From positions 22,825-45,836 of the forward strand of contig JAQGDQ010001344.1 of NCBI GenBank assembly GCA_030141605.1: a DNA stretch of 23,012 nt, written 5' to 3'. A program made the position numbers and the translations under genes. This DNA is from Tubiluchus corallicola. Taxonomy: Eukaryota; Priapulida; Priapulimorpha; Priapulimorphida; Tubiluchidae. How positions within the stretch are numbered: the stretch's first letter is position 1; each line of letters starts with the position of its first letter. The notes below the pieces were generated by a model that saw only the letters and a list, made by a program, of their open reading frames with translations, had not been told where the DNA came from and did not search any database. Shown here one piece after another: positions 17,679 to 23,012 of the stretch.

Positions 17679-18208
17679 TTCTTTAAGAAATGCCACTATT
17701 TTACTATTTATTGCAAACCAAATTATAACACATTTTTCAACACAACCGTAGTAAAAAAACAGATTTTTTTACCAAAGCTTGAGTCCCCCCCCCACATCCA
17801 AGCTTGAAGGGTCCTGTGTTCACCACTTAATTTTATTCTAATTTCAAAAACCAATCAATTTAAAAATCAAGTACTTGTACTGTAGTTCATTTTGAATTGC
17901 TGGACGCTGGTTGTTTATTCTCGCTTGTGTTCATATGAATACGGTATTCGTGCAGCTGCTGTTTCGATGAACGATGAACCTTGTGAACGATGAACGTGGA
18001 CGTAAAACATGTATAATGCCACTTTCACACTTGTGTAACGCCCGACGCTGTGAGCTAGAGTTCTAATGACAAAATTTCTTTCAAACAGTCCAGGTAGTGT
18101 GTTTTCTCACTAATTTCTTTCTTTCGCCGAATTTATCCCTAGGAAGTTTCAAATAATCATGTGTGTTCCCTTTGTAATGAACTTCGGCGTTCTCTGTACG
18201 GCATTATT
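17679..18208. other. Intergenic DNA without recognised features
   Basis: It contains a run of nine C at about 17786. No gene or complete repeat is supportable. Confidence 0.4.
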
Positions 18209-18267
18209 CAGTTTACGTTAATTGAAATTAGTCAGTTTACGTTAATTGAAATTAACCAGTTTACGTT
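18209..18267. repeat. Short 24-bp tandem repeat
   Basis: CAGTTTACGTTAATTGAAAT recurs at 18209 and 18233, with a partial third copy at 18257. The period is 24 bp and the unit is unrelated to the array at the window start. Confidence 0.85.
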
Positions 18268-18438
18268 TATGTAATTTATTGCTGTAATAGGTCCTGCTAA
18301 GATTATTGTAAGAATGTGAGCATAATGCTTCTTTTGTGTCAGACGTTGTGTTGAAATTTACGAACTCCAGTCATCGTCACATACGCCAAAGTGATCTGAC
18401 CTTGATTTTGAATTTATGTTAGTTCAGTAATAATTTCC

Positions 18439-18615
18439 GCAGATGGCGACACCAGCGCTGTAAACAGCAGCGTAATAGTATAATATAAGATGTATGAATT
18501 TATCTCCAGCATGTTTAACAGCAGTACACAGATTCTTTCAGATGTTTTTAAATTCAGTGCAATGAGAAATATTTTGTAGAAAAAACAATGTGCATAATGT
18601 GGTGCCATCTACTGA
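18439..18615. mobile_element. Possible short inverted-repeat element with AGATGGC ends
   Basis: The left end CGCAGATGGCGACACCA and the complement of the right end CAGTAGATGGCACCACA are roughly inverted, 177 bp apart. A third AGATGGCGC is at 19722-19730. The target duplication is not clear, so the call is tentative. Confidence 0.4.
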
Positions 18616-19429
18616 CAAGCTTTATAAGCGATCCAAGCTGTTGCGCCTTTAATATTTGTATATATCAAGTGCAAAGTTACATTTACAAGAACTAAAATCA
18701 TTTAAACTTCTGAAATGTGTATTTGTGAGTTTCTTACGTCTTAACATGTTTCACTGATTCGTTAATTTGGAACAGAAACAAACAGACAGACAGACAAACT
18801 AATAGTACTGCTGCTGTACATATTTCTGAATTACATGTGTGTAATTTTTTTCTTTGAACAAAAATATTTTCTTTATACATGTATCTGACGCTCAGTACTG
18901 GATGACTTATGAATAAATGTCGTATCTTAAGAACTTATATTTATGAATTTTACTTCTTCCTACGACGCTGAAGATGTAGGGCCCGCGTTCGAATCCGATA
19001 AACGAAGTTTTCTTTTTTTTTTTTGCTTTCTGGTAAACGATTATAAACAAGTTCTTGAAGCCAATGATAGTTTTTTTCTATATTTTTATTTTACATTTTG
19101 CGATACCGTCTATATTTACAAGAAAAAATTAAATTAGTAATGATAAAGATTTTATGTATCTTTCCAATCCACGTGGAACAATTTTACTTTGTGTATAACA
19201 TGAGTAATAATCACACGTAATGTGTGACAGAATAAAACTTATTAACCACATATTTTAATAAATATTAATGAACGACGCATTAACGAGACATTATTTAATT
19301 AACATGGTGGAATAAAAGCCCACGATTGCCGTTGCCGTGATGATGTTTCCATTAGCTGTGTGGGAGCGAGTTTTATTGCAGCGATTAAACTGCAATTAGT
19401 GGATGAATTGGTTAATTTAACTTTTCTAA
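18616..19429. other. Intergenic DNA with a (CAGA) tract
   Basis: A short CAGACAGACAGACA tract near 18781-18797 is preceded by TTTCTTACGT. This order also occurs before the CAGA tract at 21385-21399, so both may be tails of one retroelement family. Nothing else is recognised. Confidence 0.4.
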
Positions 19430-19563
19430 AGCTGCGTTCACATTTGCGTGGCGAAGGTTTCACGGTACAGGCTGATTATGAACTGATTATCGCAGTGTGG
19501 AAAGTTCGTCTTCGCGACAGCGTGCTTTTCCCGGTCGCTTGCTCTTCGCATGTGAACGAGGCT
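19430..19563. mobile_element. 134-bp MITE, PIF/Harbinger-like
   Basis: TAA flanks (19427-19429 and 19564-19566) enclose inverted ends: AGCTGCGTTCACATTTGCG on the left and, complemented, AGCCTCGTTCACATGCGAA on the right. A 3-bp TWA target duplication is characteristic of PIF/Harbinger elements. The open frame 19360-19566 runs through it and is not a gene. Confidence 0.65.
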
Positions 19564-19666
19564 TAAGTTTTTTTACAAAATGCGAAACACGTAGTTCGAA
19601 TTCTAATTATGACGTATATTAAAAACCAACTCGTGAAGAGGAACGAAAACAAATTAAAATTAGTTC

Positions 19667-19701
19667 TTTATTCGAACCTTAAAGCTGCACTAGGTTTTAT
19701 T
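19667..19701 (-). terminator. Candidate polyadenylation signals of gene B
   Basis: AATAAA occurs on the minus strand at 19667-19672 and 19696-19701. These are the nearest such hexamers downstream of the gene B stop, giving a 3' UTR of about 650-680 nt. Use is inferred from position only. Confidence 0.35.
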
Positions 19702-20346
19702 CGTTTACTAGTAATTCCTGCAGATGGCGCGAGTTGTTGCTTTGTTAGTACGCATTTCCAAACATTGGTTTTATACTAATTTACAAGAAGAAAACAAACA
19801 TATTTTAAAGATGTGCCAGGCTTAGGAACAATACGAAATTCCCAGCAAAACCATCACTTTTTAATGAGACGCCATTGTTTTTAAGCTTCGCACAGAAGCA
19901 GCCCTGGAAAAATTTCTAAGCCTGCCAGCAAAATGAAAAAGCGCCTGAATTTCATCTGCAGTTTCTGAAATGACATTCAGTATTTCCCAGAACTTTCCTC
20001 GGCTCAGTAAAATACGACAGTGCACTTTCCCAAACACTTGAGCAATCCCTGGAGCAAAGCAACCGTTGCCAGTGCTCAGACCATTGCGGCACAACTCACA
20101 CTGCAAATATACAGCAAAGAAATCTACCTGAACAGTATGACCTAGTGCTGAAAACCAAAATGGACTTTTCTTTCTATATTCAATCTTACTATCGATGTAG
20201 GAATTAAAGGATTGAATCGGGTTATACAGGAACCTGATGTGGATTTTGGGGAAGCCTATCATGCTCTTTCTTTCCTGCTACTAGGCAGCCACGTTGGCCC
20301 ACAAAACTAGACCGTTTTTCCAATTTGAGGACCGATCCACACGCTT
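19702..20346 (-). other. Likely 3' untranslated region of gene B
   Basis: This lies between the gene B stop codon and the candidate poly(A) signals. It contains a 133-codon minus-strand frame (19861-20262) starting MIGFPKIHIRF. I recognise no domain in it, and no splice or start context supports translation. Its base composition is less AT-rich than the surroundings, so a second protein product or a captured sequence cannot be excluded. Confidence 0.4.
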
Positions 20347-20487
20347 CTACTGGTCATCAGTGTAATGGTCAGCAGCGTACTGGTCATCAGTGTATTCGTC
20401 ATCAGCAAATTCGTCAGTAGGAGCAGCAGCAGGATCACCTGACCAACCATACAGGGCGTCAGATAATATACTGAAGTACGCCAACGT
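20347..20487 (-). CDS. Gene B, terminal exon with acidic Tyr/Asp tail
   Basis: Read on the minus strand, a strong tract (gtttttttgtattttcag) precedes 141 nt that are open from the first base to a TAG at 20347-20349. The 46 residues begin with a hydrophobic stretch TLAYFSILSDALYGW, which could be the end of a membrane segment, and continue GDPAAAPTDEF. The tail is highly acidic and repetitive, with units YTDDQ, YAADH and YTDDQ. Codon use is not low-complexity except in that tail. Family not recognised; upstream exons must lie beyond the trinucleotide array or outside the window. Another minus frame from an ATG at 20522 crosses the same region but reads through the splice site and is Leu/Thr-rich. 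Phase 0 at the acceptor is assumed from the open frame. Confidence 0.55.
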   Translation of the reverse strand, partial: TLAYFSILSDALYGWSGDPAAAPTDEFADDEYTDDQYAADHYTDDQ

Positions 20488-20506
20488 CTGAAAATACAAA
20501 AAAACA
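20488..20506 (-). promoter_or_regulatory. 3' splice site of gene B terminal exon
   Basis: On the minus strand the sequence is gtttttttgtattttcag followed by ACGTTG. It is one of the strongest acceptor-like tracts in the window. Confidence 0.6.
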
Positions 20507-20535
20507 CGTATTTAACTTTCACGCAATTTAAACGT

Positions 20536-21150
20536 ATTATTGTTGTTCTTTTGCTGCTGCTACTGCTACTTCTGTTGCTGTTGCTGTTGTTTTGCTGCTG
20601 CTGCTGCTGTTGTTGTTTTGCTGCTGCTGCTGTTGTTGTTGTTGCTTTGCTGCTGCTGCTACTGTTGTTGTTGTTGTTGATGTTGTTGTTGCTGCTATTA
20701 TTACTGTTATAGTTATTTTAAGTCTTATTATTGTTGGTGTTGTTTTGCTGCTGCTGCTGCTGCTACTGTTGCTGTTGTAGTTGTTGTTACCATTATTATT
20801 GTTATAGTTATTTTAAGTCTTATTATTGTTGGTGTTGTTTTGCTGCTGCTGCTGCTGCTGCTACTGTTGCTGTTGTAGTTGTTGTTACCATTATTATTGT
20901 TATAGTTATTTTAAGTCTTATTATTATTATTATTGTTGTTGTTGTTGTTGTTGTTGTTGTCTTGCTGCTGCTGCTGCCACTGTTGTTGTTGCTGTTGTTA
21001 TAGTTATTTTAAGTCTTATTATTATTATTATTATTATTGTTGTTGTTGTTGTTGTTGTTGTCTTGCTGCTGCTGCTGCCACTGTTGTTGTTGTTGTTGTT
21101 CTTATAGTTATTTTAAGTCTTCTTATTATTATCATCATCATCATCATCAT
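20536..21150. repeat. Compound TGC/TGT/ATT trinucleotide array with ~98-bp higher-order unit
   Basis: Runs of TGC, TGT and ATT triplets alternate. From about 20700 a conserved core, TTATAGTTATTTTAAGTCTT, recurs at 20707, 20802, 20900, 20998 and 21102 (spacings 95, 98, 98, 104). The spacing increases by triplets because the TGC/TGT/ATT tracts between cores grow. An ATC run ends the array. All long open frames over it are homopolymeric artefacts. On the minus strand it ends about 50 bp before the gene B acceptor, so it is CAG/CAA/AAT-rich in the gene B sense and intronic. Confidence 0.95.
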
Positions 21151-21270
21151 TAGAAACAAATTAACATACATGCAACAAACTAGAGGGCACTCAAAACGGG
21201 TGCAGAGTCTGCAGACGCACGTCATCGTATGAAGTCACTAATTGGGCAAAAATTTATTTCGACTGTTTTT

Positions 21271-21400
21271 ACCTTGTGACCTTTGACCTTTTCAATCGAG
21301 AGGCAATGGATTTTATATCTCGCCTAAAATTATCCCTGAGCCAAGTTTGGTGAGCTTTCTTACGTTTATATTTTATTATGCAAACAGACAGACAGACAGG
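21271..21400 (+). repeat. Retroelement-like fragment with DR1 motif and CAGA tail
   Basis: The fragment contains the direct repeat TGACCTTTGACCT (21277-21289), then ATCCCTGAGCCAAGTTTGGTG, and ends with a CAGACAGACAGACAGG tract. This order of motifs is familiar from dispersed invertebrate repeats with GACA-type tails. The class is uncertain and no coding is present. Confidence 0.4.
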
Positions 21401-21471
21401 CGGGAGTAAACACCTTACTAACTCACCGACTTAGTGAGTTGTGCACGCTTTTAGTTTTTAGCTAATATTCT

Positions 21472-22049
21472 CGTGGTGAGCTGTTTCAAGTGAAACCGGA
21501 CCGAATCTCAAACTGTAGGTCAAAACAATCTACTCTTTAAAATATTAAAAGGAAATGTAATATTTTTTCAAAAATGACTTAGTGAAAGAATTCTTAGCAT
21601 ACAAATACAATTTCGCATTCGCGTCACTAATTCTTCGCTGTTACACAAAAACAGGTGTTGTACTTCTCAGTTCAGATGTGTTAGTTTGTGACGAATTACA
21701 CACGTTCGACAGCTCGTGCATCAGCACAGCGGTAAATTTTTATTTTTATCTTAAAACTTGCCTAGTTTTAGTACAACACACTGAATCTCTTGCAATAACA
21801 CTGTACTTCAATATTCTCTTTCGCAAACGCATGCAACAAGCTCGTGGAATATTTTTGCTGTTGAAAATTATGTTAGTTTGTGATGTCATCAATAGTTGGG
21901 CTCGCACAGCGTTAATTAAGTTTTTAATAGATTATTTAATTGTCAGTAACGCTTCCGGAGTATTAATTGTGTTAAAATGTATACTTTTTATCGGACTTGA
22001 AAATGGGGTAGTGTATAAAAACCTGTCTTCCTTGAAACCGCTCACCACG
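21472..22049 (+). mobile_element. 578-bp inverted-repeat unit enclosing a 158-codon frame
   Basis: CGTGGTGAGCTGTTTCAAG (21472-21490) and CTTGAAACCGCTCACCACG (22031-22049) are 19-bp inverted repeats with one mismatch. Between them the plus-strand frame 21582-22058 is open for 158 codons despite AT-rich sequence. It starts MKEFLAYKYNF and is rich in Leu, Val, Ile and Phe, with several hydrophobic stretches. It runs through the right repeat. I recognise no family, and no target duplication is clear. It may be a novel small transposon, or the frame may be chance. Confidence 0.45.
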
Positions 22050-23012
22050 CGTGGTTAAAAAACCTTACTTTTTCAGTGAGTTAGAAAAATTACTTGATAT
22101 GCACACCCACCGCTGGAACTATTTCAGTGAAGAGTCGAAAGCAACCATTTGATGGGAATCTCTAGTTGATTTTCACTATGCGGGGGCGGTAGCCAGCCTT
22201 GGGGCTCAGAATGACAAGAGGCTGTTAACCCTCGAAATGCGAAACCTTCCTTCCGCTCATCCACATTGCTCATGCTAGGTGAAAAGGTCTTCAGATTTCC
22301 ATTCAAAAACTAATCACGATTTTACTATTAATCAGTTTTCGCAGTCACCCGGATTTACGAGAGGCGTACTGATTACACTGGAACAGCCGAAAACTGCAGA
22401 GACGGTTGTGTAACAGGTTGGCAACGTATCCGTCGCAAAGCAGCGAAATGACCCCGCGAGCGTAATTAGTGGGTTAAAACACGAAAATCTCGTCTACATG
22501 CAGAATGAATTCTGCCTTATAAGGAGCTGTTTTAGGCGAAATTAAATTACAGTGTTTTTCGAGTAGGATAAATCAAGTCAAAGAGAAAGGATACTGCACG
22601 AATATCACGATTTCTGGTGCTCGATGACGCCAACAAGAAACCAGCCGCAGCATTATACGTTTTCAACGCTGTACCCTCAGTTCTACAGCTATTATGTTTA
22701 TTAATATAATTATTATTATATTACGCCACTGTTCTTGTCTGATTTAGTTACTGTATTATGATGTATTTTTTGCTAAATCAACTCGGTACTACAGTACCGT
22801 ACATAGCCTAACCCGAGTTCTACGTAGTCTGGAAGTCTCCAGTTAAGCCTAGAAACCGTACAAAGCATGGTGACTGCTAATGACCATAAAGTTTTTGTAA
22901 AGTTTCTGGAGTATAAAACATAATTTTTTAGCCAAATACCTTGCACTCTGGGAGTCCAATTAAGCCTAGAAACCTCGTGAAGTAGGGGCCCCATATTGCT
23001 AACAACTAATTA
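22050..23012. other. Distal region without recognised genes
   Basis: No exon with both splice signals and coding character was found on either strand. The only structure is a diverged direct repeat at 22828-22974. This part may be intronic to gene B (minus strand) if that gene extends beyond the window. Confidence 0.4.
22828..22974. repeat. Diverged direct repeat, two units about 118 bp apart
   Basis: TCTGGAAGTCTCCAGTTAAG plus CCTAGAAACC (22828-22858) recurs as TCTGGGAGTCCAATTAAGCC plus TAGAAACC (22947-22974). The short minus-strand frame over it is explained by this duplication. Confidence 0.75.

Noticed and set aside
18970-19025. tRNA-like B box GTTCGAATCC followed by a T run
   Set aside because: No A box or anticodon arm is found upstream, so a single B-box match is not enough for a tRNA or SINE call.
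20592-21232. Several frames rich in poly-Leu, poly-Cys or poly-Val
   Set aside because: They are translations of TGC/TGT/ATT triplet runs on the non-genic strand. None has a splice or start context.
22124-22306. Minus-strand 60-codon frame with Pro-rich segment
   Set aside because: No splice sites, no start context and no recognised motif. Length is compatible with chance.

Overview
The window looks like AT-rich nuclear DNA of an animal, most likely an invertebrate. The reasons are spliced exons with canonical AG/GT borders, long introns, many small DNA transposons of eukaryotic superfamilies (hAT, pogo/Tigger, PIF-Harbinger, TTAA-type), a tRNA-derived SINE, and long minisatellites. There are no bacterial-style operons. 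The species cannot be resolved from this sequence alone.

Two protein-coding genes can be supported, each only by its 3' end. They point towards each other. Gene A (+) has an internal exon at 890-1049 and a terminal exon at 10497-10693. They are in matching phase and joined across a 9.4-kb intron. Together they encode the last 118 residues of a Ser/Pro-rich protein that I do not recognise, ending in -SSV. Gene B (-) has its terminal exon at 20347-20487. It encodes a short hydrophobic stretch followed by an acidic Tyr/Asp-rich tail. Everything else is intron, 3' flank or intergenic DNA dominated by repeats.

Layout: 5-845 is a 24-bp array ending beside the exon A acceptor. 1430-3210 is a hAT element with a perfect 8-bp target duplication; it carries a nested pogo-like element and a 51-bp minisatellite. 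3368-3803 is another inverted-repeat element. 4330-5481 is a 32-bp array with a 96-bp higher-order period. 5657-6155 is a short hAT, and its inverted partner lies at 13994-14475. 6287-6750 and 16069-16453 are two copies of one MITE. 7092-7448 is a decayed Harbinger transposase fragment. 7501-8618 is a 43-bp array. 8656-9272 and 9671-10066 are inverted-repeat elements. 11186-12225 is a 65-bp array just 3' of gene A. 12411-12887 is a TTAA-flanked element. 15333-15605 is a SINE. 17576-17676 and 19430-19563 are compact MITEs. 20536-21150 is a trinucleotide-based array beside the gene B acceptor. 21472-22049 is an inverted-repeat unit with an unexplained 158-codon frame.

The six large tandem arrays have unrelated units (24, 51, 32, 43, 65 and about 98 bp) and fill about 5.2 kb, or 23% of the window. 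Several hold a whole number of units and show higher-order periodicity. Almost every long open frame here is a by-product of these arrays or of transposon sequence, and was not called as a gene.
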